The notes below the pieces were generated by a model, which made no database searches, was not told where the DNA came from, and was given only the letters and a program-made list of their open reading frames with translations. From the NCBI GenBank assembly GCA_018287875.1, contig JAGVVL010000025.1, positions 2,418,001-2,482,000 on the forward strand: DNA of 64,000 nucleotides, in the 5' to 3' direction. Positions 52,973 to 64,000 of the stretch are shown piece by piece; the stretch's first letter is position 1; each line of letters begins with the position of its first letter. The stretch is from Nigrospora sphaerica. Lineage: Eukaryota > Ascomycota > Sordariomycetes > Amphisphaeriales > Apiosporaceae. Position numbers and translations under genes: made by a program.

Positions 52973-55017
52973 TGTATGAGAGGACGGGGTGTATGATGGG
53001 TGATGGGGTGAAGGGAAGGGAGCAGTGACCGAGAGGGACGAAGAGACCAAAGACTGCTTCAAGGTATGGCGCGTCCAGAGCGTGTCAAGAAGCAGGAAAC
53101 AATGGAGAGTGAGTTGATGTGAATACCATGTTGGGAAGCGTGTCTGGCCGGGCGACTTTTAAGAGCCCTTCACCAAGTCCCAGTGGGTCCTGACGCGAAC
53201 GCGCACAAAGACACTTGGGCCCCACCCGCCATCGCATTTCAGCGCGTCGAACTGGGATGCGGTACCTGAAGTAGGTACTAGAGCCTCTCATTGCCTCCGG
53301 CCCATCCAACCCTTGAGCCCCAAAAACCCAAGACACACTCGAGGGACGGGCATGGATAGACTGTCCGCATCGAGGCCGTCTCGTATTCCCAACCCGTCTC
53401 GTGCCCATCTACCGTCGTAGTAGCAGCAGCACGCGTACCGAAAAGCACACACAACTTGACGCTGTCCCCCCGCCGGTGCTCGGTCGGTTTCCTACCTCTC
53501 CCTCCCTAGCCCCTCGGTATACGTAAAGGCCCCGGCTGACAGGGCAGGGGTGTTCCCCCTCCCTCCCCCCAAACGCGCTTCAGGACGCGTCTCTAGCCCC
53601 AAAGATCGTTTACATCTGATAACAAATCCCCAGTCAGTGCCTTTCCTCCTAGCCTCGGATGTCATGGACTGCCAGGGCCCTTGGAGGCCTGGATGTAGTC
53701 GTGCCCCCCAGCTTGTTTGTAATGCTGATATGTGCATTACAACATGGCTGCCGCCACCTTGAGACCTCCGATCCTCCCGCCGGGACCACACGTACTACCT
53801 GTAGTGACCATGCATGCTTGGGAGGGACTTACCACCTTGATGTAGATCATGTTTTGTAACACGCGTGTTCCCAACTGACCCGCTCACCCCTCGACCGACC
53901 GACGATTTACCCTAACACGAAGCATGGGACCATCTCAAGCCATTGGCGGTTAGGTTGGCCCAGCATCACTCCATCCGTCCTATGGATGACGAGGGCACTG
54001 TGCACCGGTGGGTACATGTACTGATTCACGCAACCTGCCTTACCCTTTTTCCCACCATCCATCCGTTTGTGGCCCACGATCCGCCAAACGTGCCTACCGT
54101 GTGACGCAGGGCAGGCCCAGGAACGGCGTCGCGGTAAAACACGCCATCAGGCAACAGCGGGAGAGAAGGAGAAAGGGTCGTGGACCGAAAGTGGAAAACC
54201 ACACGCGTTCGGCATCGTTGCATAGCGTCGCTCTCGGCGCTGCATCTCGACGCGGAACGCGCCTTGCCCTCCACTTATGTAAATAAGTACGTGACCGATA
54301 GACCCGAAGCGCGCGCGCGGGCCAAGTGAGTTCATACACAACGGAGATCCTTTCGGTATGCATGAAAGCCTTCGGCACCATGGTTGTGAGTAAGATGTAC
54401 TTACGGAAGGTGGGTGGGTGGGTAGGTCTGTCATGAAGTACTGATGTCCAGTACTCATTACGTGCGCCGCTACGGCGACCACTTTACCACGTCCCAGCGC
54501 GTATCTGCTCCTTACCAAAGCTTTCTTTTTGACCCGCCAATGCTGGCCGGGGCTACAAGCTCGTCACGGTACACGCACTTGTTCCCTTCTGTCTTCGGGT
54601 CTTCGAGCGGGACGCTTGATTGCGGTAGTAAGGGCCGTTCATTGGCATGAGGTAGCTTGTTTATCCTTGGTGTGGGAGGTATTATGCGTGAATGCAACTA
54701 AAACGGTATCGCGGGGCTGGCACGTTGGCCGCAGGCCTAGTCTGCACCTTCTTCCGTCGGTATCAACAATCCCACCGCCCGAGATACCTCCAGTAGGGAG
54801 AGTACTCTTCAGTGGCCTTGGTTTTTCCCTCCCGCTTCGACCCTCTCGTCGCCGTGGCGAAGAGGCAGCAGGCGCTCGGTCGGCCAAGCGAGCCAAGCCC
54901 ACCCGTTCCGCCCCAAGAGACAAAAAAACAACGCTTGGACGGGCGTCTAGGGTGTCGACCTTCTTTTTTTTTTCTGTTCCCGACGTCCGATTCCGAAAGG
55001 AGAGGGAGGAAAACGCT
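52973..55017. promoter_or_regulatory. RNR2 upstream region and spacer to SDH8
   Basis: 2 kb without a supported gene. The RNR2-proximal 0.9 kb carries three ACGCGT motifs (53431, 53585, 53861). The rest has only short frames without family resemblance. Confidence 0.5.
53431..53866. promoter_or_regulatory. cluster of three MCB (ACGCGT) motifs upstream of RNR2
   Basis: ACGCGT occurs at 53431-53436, 53585-53590 and 53861-53866, which is 459, 613 and 889 bp before the RNR2 ATG. MBF-type factors act through this hexamer to induce ribonucleotide reductase genes at G1/S in yeasts. In DNA of about 60% GC one copy is expected roughly every 3 kb, so three in 436 bp is suggestive but not conclusive. 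Confidence 0.45.
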
Positions 55018-55446
55018 TTAAAAGTCGGTTACGCGGCCGTTGAAGCTGTAGTCGCCGGTGGCGCCCCAGCGCAGGGGCTCGTTCTTGGGGCCGCCGACCT
55101 CGCCCGTCTTGGGGTTGACATCGCCTTCGAATTCGGGGGGCGCGCCCTTGCGCAGCGGGACGGCCCGCTGGGCCAGCTCGTCCTCGAGGGTCGCCGGCGT
55201 TGTCGTGGTTTTCGTCGTCGCCTCGGCCGCCTCGGGCGGCATCGTGCTGGGGTTGAAGCCCTGCTGCGTGTTGGCCGTGCGCTGCAGCCGTTCGAACTCG
55301 GCCTGCTCTTCGGCCGGCAGCCGCGGCGGCGACGGCTGCGGCCCAAAGCCCGAGGCGAAATAGCGCGCCGGAGCGGCCGTTGGCCGGGAGGCCGCGGGTC
55401 GGAGCCGTGCCACGAGCCGGGCGGGGCGCATCACGCGAGAGGCCAT
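55018..55446 (-). CDS. SDH8: succinate dehydrogenase assembly factor 4 (SDHAF4/Sdh8)
   Basis: Single exon, 142 residues. The N-terminus MASRVMRPARLVARLRPAA is an Arg-rich mitochondrial presequence (RYFASG is a likely processing context). The middle is a Thr/Ala/Glu linker. The C-terminal 31 residues are the DUF1674 signature: NPKTGEVGGPKNEPLRWGAT followed by GDYSFNGRVTDF. SDHAF4 binds FAD-loaded Sdh1 and blocks its auto-oxidation before joining Sdh2 in complex II assembly. The match is complete to the final Phe. Its length is typical of fungal members. Confidence 0.95.
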   Translation of the reverse strand: MASRVMRPARLVARLRPAASRPTAAPARYFASGFGPQPSPPRLPAEEQAEFERLQRTANTQQGFNPSTMPPEAAEATTKTTTTPATLEDELAQRAVPLRKGAPPEFEGDVNPKTGEVGGPKNEPLRWGATGDYSFNGRVTDF

Positions 55447-56121
55447 GGCGAATAGGTGACTGTCTGTCTGTCCCGGTAGTGCCGGGCGTAACTATCGTCG
55501 ATGGGGGAACAAAGGGTTCGGGCGTGGGCTCGGATCATTCGGGAAGGGGGAGGCAGAGAAAGCGAGCACAAGAGAATCGGGGCGACGCAATCCCAATGTA
55601 GGAACTGAGCGATGTTGTTTGAAAGCGGCGGGTGGCGAAGCGGCGTCTGAGGCCGGAAATGTTTTAGTGGGCCTTTGTCGGTTCCTTCCGAGAAATGCCG
55701 GTGCTTCGGTATCAACTCGCATTGCCGATCCTGCCATCCTGCATCCATCCTTGGGGGCGCCAATCGCGAATATGCAGGGCGCACCATCGTCAGAAAATCG
55801 GGTGGCGTATTATCTTAGTCATTACTCATAGCCCTAGAGGCATCTCGTCTCAATAGTGTATAGAAGGTATCGTCCCTTATCAAGTTGCCAGCCTAGACTC
55901 GGCCGCAACCAACGCCCGTACTCCATCATAACCCTCGGCGCATGTCGGTGAGATGGCGCAAAACCAGTACATAGGAAACACTACCAACAGCAAGCCCGCC
56001 GTTCGACCGCGAGGCCGTACGGCGGGGATGCATACCACTCTTGTGTTGGTCATAATCACACCAGTACTCCACTCACAGCACGACGACCGTGCGAACAGCC
56101 GCTCTGTCCTGTGGAGAAGTC
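55447..56121. other. spacer upstream of SDH8
   Basis: SDH8 promoter side and 3' flank of the DUF4112 gene, both on the minus strand. No other feature is seen. Confidence 0.5.
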
Positions 56122-57116
56122 CTAGTGTCGCCTGCTCGGCTTCCGTCGCGGCGGGTCGTCAGCGAGTCCCATCTCGGGATCCGCGGCGCGGCTACGACCG
56201 AGACCGAACCAGCCGCCACCACCAGCCGCCGATCTTGGGTCGTCGCGGACGCGCGCCTCGGCGGGCCGGGTGGGCGTGCGGGAGCGCTGGCGGCGGTCGC
56301 GCTCGCGCTCACGGTCGCGGCGCGCCGACCCCGACGACGACATGGGCTCGCGGCGACTCGGCTGGCGGGAGACGTACTCGGGCGGGGAGTCGGCGAGGCG
56401 GTCGAAGGCGTCGGGGTCGCTGGGGTCAACGTCGGGCACGGGAAGGCCGGCCTTGCGCAGGTTCCGGCGGCCCTTCTCGCGCAGGTAATCCTCGAGCAGG
56501 ACGGCGTTGCGCGTGTTGGCGCGCAGCACGGCGTCGAAGAGGTCGCCGACGAAGGGCACGAGGCCAACGATCAAGTCGATGAGCACCCACAGGTACATCT
56601 TGAGCTTGAGCCCGAACGGAAGGCCACCCTCGACCTGCTTGCAGGTGCGGACGACCATCAGCGACAGGAGCGCATCAGCAGCATCGCCGGCCCTGCCGGG
56701 TATGTCAATAACTTGTTCAAGAAGGCGAAAAGGAGGCGGCGGAGAGAAGCAGGCCACGGGCGACTTACACGGGCACCAGGCCAATGGCGCTACCCCAGCC
56801 AAAACGGACACCGAAGCAGCTGAACAAACAGGAATCCAAGCGGTAGGCACGGCGCTTGACCTTGGTCAGGACCATGCCATCGTGTTCCGACAGGCCCGGC
56901 GGGTTGGCCTTGCGGACTTTCTTGGGCTTTGCGCCGGGCTTGCCATCGATTCTGGTAGCGGGGACGGTCTCGAAATAGGGATCCTAGCGGTTGGCCGAGT
57001 CAGTCAAGGACCCCGCCAAGAGGGGGAGGGGGCAGGCATACTTGGCCGCCAAACTTGTTTTCGATGGTCTCGCCCAGAATCTTCTTGAGGACGGGCTTCA
57101 GGATGAGGCCGGCCAT
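56122..57116 (-). CDS. DUF4112 family membrane protein
   Basis: Three minus-strand exons: 57116-57042, 56983-56769 and 56692-56122 (introns 58 and 76 bp), giving 286 residues. It starts MAGLILKPVLKKILGETIEN. The DUF4112 core spans about residues 55-165: LTKVKRRAYRLDSCLFSCFG, FGWGSAIGLVPVAGDAADAL (rejoined exactly across the second splice), and a membrane-inserting WVLIDLIVGLVPFVGDLFDA. ANTRNAVLLEDYLREKGRRN follows. The two G-L-V-P-x-x-G-D motifs are the family hallmark. The C-terminal ~110 residues are Arg/Ser/Asp-rich and charged (RRDRERERDRRQRSR), ending in a Gly-rich GGGGWFGLG stretch. The molecular function of this fungal family is unknown; it is predicted to be a small endomembrane protein. 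Confidence 0.88.
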
Positions 57117-58209
57117 GATGGACGAAGTACCCGGCTGGCGAATACGCGGATGGGGAATGCAGTGGTTGCCAAGAGGAAGTGTGCGGTGGCTGACAACGGC
57201 TGCCGGGGGAGGGTTTTTGAATCCAGCTGCCCGTCTTTTAACGCCCGCTGACGTTATGTCCGGCGGCCTCTGGCTCAGGTGGCTCTGCCGTTTCAGATAG
57301 CCCCGGCAGATACGACGGGGGGCGAATGCAGGTCAATGGACGGCCCTTGGCGATGCAATGCAGAAGCGTCGGGGGGAGAAATGAAGAGCTAAGCCCCGCG
57401 CCTAAGATCAGGTACGGCGGGTTGGGTTTATGAGCCCGTCTCTTTCGATTTGCCCCTTTACCTGTTGGCATTTCCAGGTTTTTAGGGGCACTTCGGATGG
57501 CCAGCACAGCAGTGGCTTGGTATCAGCAAAAGCTTGCTTTGCGGGCTGCGACCGTGAGCGCGATGGGAGAGCTATGATGTCAAGCTCCCAACCAGACCTC
57601 AATCGGTGCCGCTAACGCCAGCCCGTTTACGGTATGGCTCCGATGGGTAGCTTTCCCCCGTACCCATGATCTGCGTCGTCCACTGTTAATTGGACTGCTG
57701 TGGCGCCGCTTCGGGCATTTTATGACGTTCGTGCTCCCACGCACGTCAGCGTTGTCGGCCCAAAACACACTCACAAAAGACCATGAGGCCATTAGGCCAC
57801 ATGGGGCCGGCGGTGAAAGAGATGCGCATCCATACACCGTACATAGTATAATACCATTAGTACGTGCATGGATGAGTCCCTTTGCCTGCACATAAGAATG
57901 TACCTATCTATTGAAGGTCCATCTTATGCACCACCCTTCCCTTCGGGACAGCTCAGCCACTGTGGCTAGCGAGGGGCGGAAAAGAGCGGCAAAGGTGGCA
58001 AAGTCGCCCATTCCAGCCACAAAACTGCCATCCACCCCTCCCTCCCTTCCTCCCCCACCATCACCCGCATAATGCCCTGCCCTCGTGGGCGCATCCGGAC
58101 AGAGCACCGTCTGAGGCTGTCATAGGGGGTTGGGACGAGTGGCGCGCGTCATGCTGCATATTTAGGTGTGTACAAGGGGTTCCCCCGTCCGCCGCCGCCA
58201 GGTAGGATT
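57117..58209. other. intergenic upstream of the DUF4112 gene
   Basis: 1.1 kb with no gene recognised. It contains the DUF4112 promoter and the 3' flank of the reductase gene; both genes are on the minus strand. Confidence 0.5.
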
Positions 58210-59196
58210 TCAGGACGACCTTGCCCGCGTGAAGCTCGCGTCAAGGCCACAGGCGAGGAGGTGGATGGTCCGCAGCATGGGCACGGCCACCTGCTTCTGC
58301 TGCGCGAGCCGGACGACGTTGCCGACGATGGCGTCGACCTCAAGGTTCTTGCCCGCCAGCGCGTCGGCCAGCATGGATGGCCGCACGCCGGGCGGGCTCC
58401 GGACCGCCGCCCGCCTCATTTGTCCCTCCACCATGTCGGCGTTGACATGGGCGTAGCCGTGGGCCTGCGCTACCGCCGCCACCTCGAGCATGACATCGCG
58501 GACGAAGGCCCGGGCGTCGGGACTCGCGTCGAGGAAGTCCCGGTCCCCGCTCCGGCTCAGCGCGCAGATTGGGTTCCAGGCGGCATTGACCAGTAGCTTC
58601 TGCCACCGCTCGGCCTGGACGTCGTCGTGCACCCGCACCGTCGCCCCGCCGGCCCCCAGGAGCTCGGCAAAGGCCCGCGCCGCCGCCTTGGCCGCGGCGC
58701 CAGCGTCGGCCGGGTACGTGCCGAGATGCATCAGCTCGACCTCCTTGTGCTCGACGGTGCCGGGACGCACCTGCGTAGCCGGCAGGTAGACGACGGTGCT
58801 CAGCAGCGGGTTCCGCGGGAACCGCTCGGCGTACGGCGCCTCGATGCCAATGCCGTTCTGGACCAGGACGACGGCCGTCTGGTCCGTCACGGCCGGCGCG
58901 ATCAGCTCGGCCACGGACGGCGTCGACGGCAGCGCCTTGGCGCACACGACCACGTAGTCGAACGGCTGCCCCGCGCTCTGCTGCACCGCCTCCTCCACCG
59001 TCCTAGCGACGACGGGCCTTGCGCGCAGGTCGTTACCCCACATGGTCGAGTGCACGATAAAGCCGTCCTGGGACACCTGGGCGAAGTTGGAGCGGCAGAT
59101 GGCCGTGATGTTGGCCGCCGGCACCGCTTTGGAGAAGACATAGGTGTAGATGGTGCCGACGCTACCAGTTCCGAAAATCAAGATCCTCGGCGCCAT
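58210..59196 (-). CDS. ketopantoate reductase (ApbA/PanE) family oxidoreductase
   Basis: Single exon, 328 residues. The N-terminal Rossmann motif RILIFGTGSVGTIYTYVF binds NADP(H) (GxGxxG as GTGSVG). VVVCAKALPSTPSVAELIAP holds the conserved lysine after the cofactor domain. VVLVQNGIGIEAPYAERFP matches the ApbA QNG motif. The C-terminal helical domain carries RWQKLLVNAAWNPICALSRS with the conserved K-x-x-x-N, then GVRPSMLADALAGKNLEVDA, where the family has the P-S-M-x-x-D substrate loop. The canonical reaction is NADPH-dependent reduction of 2-dehydropantoate to pantoate for CoA synthesis. Fungal genomes carry several paralogues of this family with unknown substrates, so the exact substrate is not certain. 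It is intact. Confidence 0.88.
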   Translation of the reverse strand: MAPRILIFGTGSVGTIYTYVFSKAVPAANITAICRSNFAQVSQDGFIVHSTMWGNDLRARPVVARTVEEAVQQSAGQPFDYVVVCAKALPSTPSVAELIAPAVTDQTAVVLVQNGIGIEAPYAERFPRNPLLSTVVYLPATQVRPGTVEHKEVELMHLGTYPADAGAAAKAAARAFAELLGAGGATVRVHDDVQAERWQKLLVNAAWNPICALSRSGDRDFLDASPDARAFVRDVMLEVAAVAQAHGYAHVNADMVEGQMRRAAVRSPPGVRPSMLADALAGKNLEVDAIVGNVVRLAQQKQVAVPMLRTIHLLACGLDASFTRARSS

Positions 59197-60112
59197 GTTG
59201 TCACGGACGGGGATTGTGAACTGTTTGACGGGGTCGTTGAGGGGGAGAAGTTCGTTTCTCGTCCAGCAATACCTGCGGGGTGGCTTCTTTATTGGTGGTA
59301 GTACGTAGAACGACTGGAACTGAGGTCCTGTCAGCCGTAGTCAAGTACGCCCTTGGCCCCACTGCTTTTCAAGTCTTGAAGCCGGTCCCGGAGGCTGGCG
59401 GGTACCCAACATGAGCCCATCCTTGGCCCAAGCCGTTCTTCGAGAGGCAGAAGCGACCTGCAACGCCATTGGGAAGTCCTATACGGCCATCTCGGCGGGG
59501 GCGGCGAGGACGGGTTTGTATGCTCGGTTGAGCTAGGCTTGCGCCAGTGTCTGAATGGCTACGGTGGTACGCAAGCCATGGGAGCTTGGTCACCAGGAAA
59601 ATGGGAAAGGGGACCGGCTGTTTAAAGCGAGTGATGGCCTGTTGACATGCTCCGTTGGACTACTAGAATGTAGAATTCCACCACTGAGCTCCTGGAAGAC
59701 TGATTGGGCGCACCGGCAAGAAGAAGAGAGAGAGAGAGAAAGAGAGGGGAGAGGGGAGAAAGAGAGGGAGAGGGGCGGCATACATACAATTATCGTTTGT
59801 CCGGTATCGTGCCCACCTGGGCTGATTCTTCCTCGCGGGGGCTTATTCTTTCCTCACGACCTACCGAATTCCCGACGCCGTACGCGCACCTTCTTGATCA
59901 GACGGGTAAGACTTTACCGGCCTTGAAGCCACAGGGCCTTTTCTATCCACTCCACTCAACCACTCAACCACCCCAATTCCAACCCACCCGACAAGCTTAG
60001 CTGCCACGATGCCACAGCAAAATCATGACCACGATCTCTACTTCAATAAGCACTATCTCACCCAACCAGGTCCAATGGATTCTGCAGCTTCGGTATCGTC
60101 ATACCTATCTAT
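59197..60112. other. intergenic between reductase and tRNA-Val
   Basis: Reductase promoter and spacer. It has a GA-rich low-complexity patch (about 59719-59775) and no supported gene. Confidence 0.5.
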
Positions 60113-60186
60113 GGCTGGATGGTGTAGTTGGTTATCACGTGTGCTTCACACGCACAAGGTCGGGAGTTCGAGCCTCCCTCTAGTCA
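60113..60186 (+). tRNA. tRNA-Val (anticodon CAC)
   Basis: 74-nt cloverleaf without intron. Acceptor GGCTGGA pairs with TCTAGTC (two G-U pairs). The D arm is GTGT/TCAC with an AGTTGGTTA loop. The anticodon stem is TGTGC/GCACA with loop TTCACAC, giving CAC (valine). The variable loop is AGGTC. The T arm is GGGAG/CTCCC around TTCGAGC, with discriminator A. The A box (TGGTGTAGTTGG) and B box (AGTTCGAGCCT) are present, and a five-T Pol III terminator follows at 60190-60194. It is complete and apparently functional. Confidence 0.95.
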
Positions 60187-60985
60187 TCCTTTTTGTCTCT
60201 TGACGATCCCACATTGTGAGAAACTCTGTGCTTCTGCAGTTTTTTTCCGGTCCATGTGTTGTTGTGCGTATATGCTCAGGGATGAGCTGCCTAGGCTTCT
60301 TTGTGTGTGTCGTTCCCCTCCGAAAAGGTCCTCGGTGCAGACAGAAGTTGGATACCTCCATCGCACCGTACAGTCACAATCCTAGCCGCAAGTCATCTTC
60401 GTTTGTACGAGTGAGTTCGGGAAAAGGCTTAGCTCACCGAAGCTGGCCACTGAAACGCAACCCAGCTGCTGACCAGTATAAAGGCGAAGTGCACGAGGGA
60501 AAAAGAAGCAAACGGACCAACGGGCCGTACCGGCGATGAGGCCGCCTGGCCAGACGCATCAGCGATCCTTGCCGGCTATGGCTTCCCGGTATGGCTTTTT
60601 CCCTTTTCTTGAGGCCGCGAGGAAGCGGGATGTGGCTTGCCGCATCGCCTACGCCGATATCACATCGTACAAATCGTGAGCGTGGAAATCTCGCAGACGA
60701 GCACCCCACGAACCACAGCATTGGAACCATACCACAGACGGCAACTTCGAAGCCCCAGGGCTACACGACGCGAAAGGAAATTACGAGATGCATAATCGTT
60801 TTCGCTCCACGTCCGCACGCCTGAGCAGGCTAGTTACGCTGTGCTTCCTCGGCTGCATGGTGCCAGTTCGAACGAACCAACCACCAGAACTCAAAGACGG
60901 TGACGCTGTGGAACCCGTCGGGTCAGTACGTGTTTATTCGTAATGCCATCGCGGCGTAGGCGTCGGCTTGGGCTGGCTCTGCCAC
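60187..60985. other. spacer between tRNA-Val and the MATE pseudogene
   Basis: 800 bp without a supported gene; only short frames occur. Confidence 0.5.
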
Positions 60986-62992
<2,007 letters not shown>

Positions 62993-64000
62993 CTGTTAAT
63001 AAGGGGGCGCGAGTCAACTTAGTGAAAGCCCAACGACTTTGCTTGTCCCTCTGCCTGTTCCATGTTGGCGGGTCCGGCTATCGACTCCTCTTTATAAATA
63101 TCCAAAAACCGCATGGATTGGACAGAGGGACGGCGCGCTCTACGTAGTCACCACGGGGCTTTCAGCGAAAGGATGTGACGAGCTAGATATGGAACCCCAG
63201 TGAATGTCCCCGTGTTCCGAGGAGTACGTTGATGTTAGCAATTTGGCATTCGTAAGCAACACTTGCTTCTGTGTGTCAGTATAGAGCGATCCCGAGTTCT
63301 TCGATTCTTACCTAATATTTCCATTTCGAAAAAAGAGGTTTTCGGAAAGCCTTCTTTGGTGAGCAAGGAGAAGCGCGAGTGCCGTGCCGGCAGACCACGA
63401 GGCGGCGATGGAGCAATCCAACGTCGACGACGATACCCATGGCACGACGGACTGCCAGCGGCAGTTTCCTTGAAAGCATCACCGTTTTTGATACTTGAAA
63501 CCATCTTGGACTCCTGGTGCCGCAGAAAGCGGCATATCCCTGTGCGAAGCCCTGGAAGGCCACACGATGATGGGCTCCTCGGAGCTACGGCTCTTCTGCA
63601 GCGCCTGAACGCGACTTTGTTCCCACCTTCCATTCGTGACAAACAAAATAGCATCGCCGCAGGGCTAGCCGTACTATTCACTGGTCAAGATGATCGGGCT
63701 TAGGGTATGGGAAAAAGGATCTTCACGACACTTATCCTGTCGTGATGCACGCCGAGCCCGGCAGCAACAAAGTGGCGCTGCTACAACATTTCAAATCTGC
63801 GCAGCCTGCCACGTCCCTCAATGTTTCTGTCGTCATCACCCTTGTGTAAAACTAAATCCCCTTCCGCACAGGATAATGAGGCTCCATGCCTAGGCGGGGC
63901 GGCACTGATGAAGAGATGCCTAGACCCCAGTTTCACGTACGAACAGAGACTGCCGGATCGTCGAATATCATCAAGACCGTGTCTATTGCAGGCGCCATGG
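62993..64000. other. window end, no gene recognised
   Basis: 1 kb beyond the MATE relic. Two overlapping frames of about 147 codons on opposite strands (63235-63703) show no family features and shadow each other. The missing MATE N-terminus is not found here. Confidence 0.45.

Overview
This is nuclear DNA of a filamentous ascomycete (Pezizomycotina, most likely Sordariomycetes). It is GC-rich. Most coding regions are interrupted by short introns of 50-120 bp with GT(A/R)AG-type donors, a CTRAC-like branch site and a (C/T)AG acceptor. The genes are individually recognisable eukaryotic genes with no operons. It also carries a dispersed single 5S rRNA gene and two tRNA genes. There are no prokaryotic, plasmid, phage or CRISPR signals.

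Layout. 0-2.1 kb: the 3' end of RRP5 (ribosome biogenesis) and an intron-bearing tRNA-Thr. 2.9-9.7 kb: two divergently transcribed DUF5672 (glycosyltransferase-like, type II membrane) paralogues and a secreted chitin deacetylase with two chitin-binding modules, a small cell-surface neighbourhood. 9.7-24.5 kb: a 14.8 kb stretch with no gene I can support, rich in homopolymers, microsatellites and minisatellites. 24.5-31.7 kb: a CRIB-domain protein (Cdc42/Rac effector type), a conserved fungal protein with a characteristic C-terminal leucine/aspartate motif, and a small thiamine-binding-fold protein (Ecm15/MTH1187 family). 32.3-43.6 kb: a dense housekeeping block with SMC3 (cohesin), a mitochondrial cysteine synthase homologue, an unnamed mitochondrial protein, mitochondrial ribosomal protein bL19m (IMG1) and SWD2 (COMPASS/CPF). 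43.8-48.7 kb: a 5S rRNA gene, a decayed NACHT/ankyrin-type relic, an F-box protein and a GPI-anchored aspartic-protease-like protein that has lost its second catalytic motif. 49.9-59.2 kb: SRP21/SRP9, ribonucleotide reductase small subunit (RNR2), SDHAF4/SDH8, a DUF4112 membrane protein and a ketopantoate-reductase-family enzyme. 60-64 kb: tRNA-Val, a decayed MATE transporter pseudogene carrying a long GA microsatellite in an intron, and about 1 kb without a recognisable gene.

Functional links are modest. Two adjacent surface-glycan gene types lie at 3-10 kb. Four proteins with probable mitochondrial presequences lie at 37-41 kb and 55 kb. MluI cell-cycle-box motifs (ACGCGT) sit upstream of two S-phase genes, SMC3 and RNR2. 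I found no clearly new multi-gene system. The most unusual single items are the aspartic-protease-like protein with a His-Thr-Asp in place of the second Asp-Ser/Thr-Gly, the broken MATE gene, the divergent 5S gene and the 14.8 kb gene-free interval. Splice sites were chosen by eye from frame continuity and family conservation; none is checked against transcripts.
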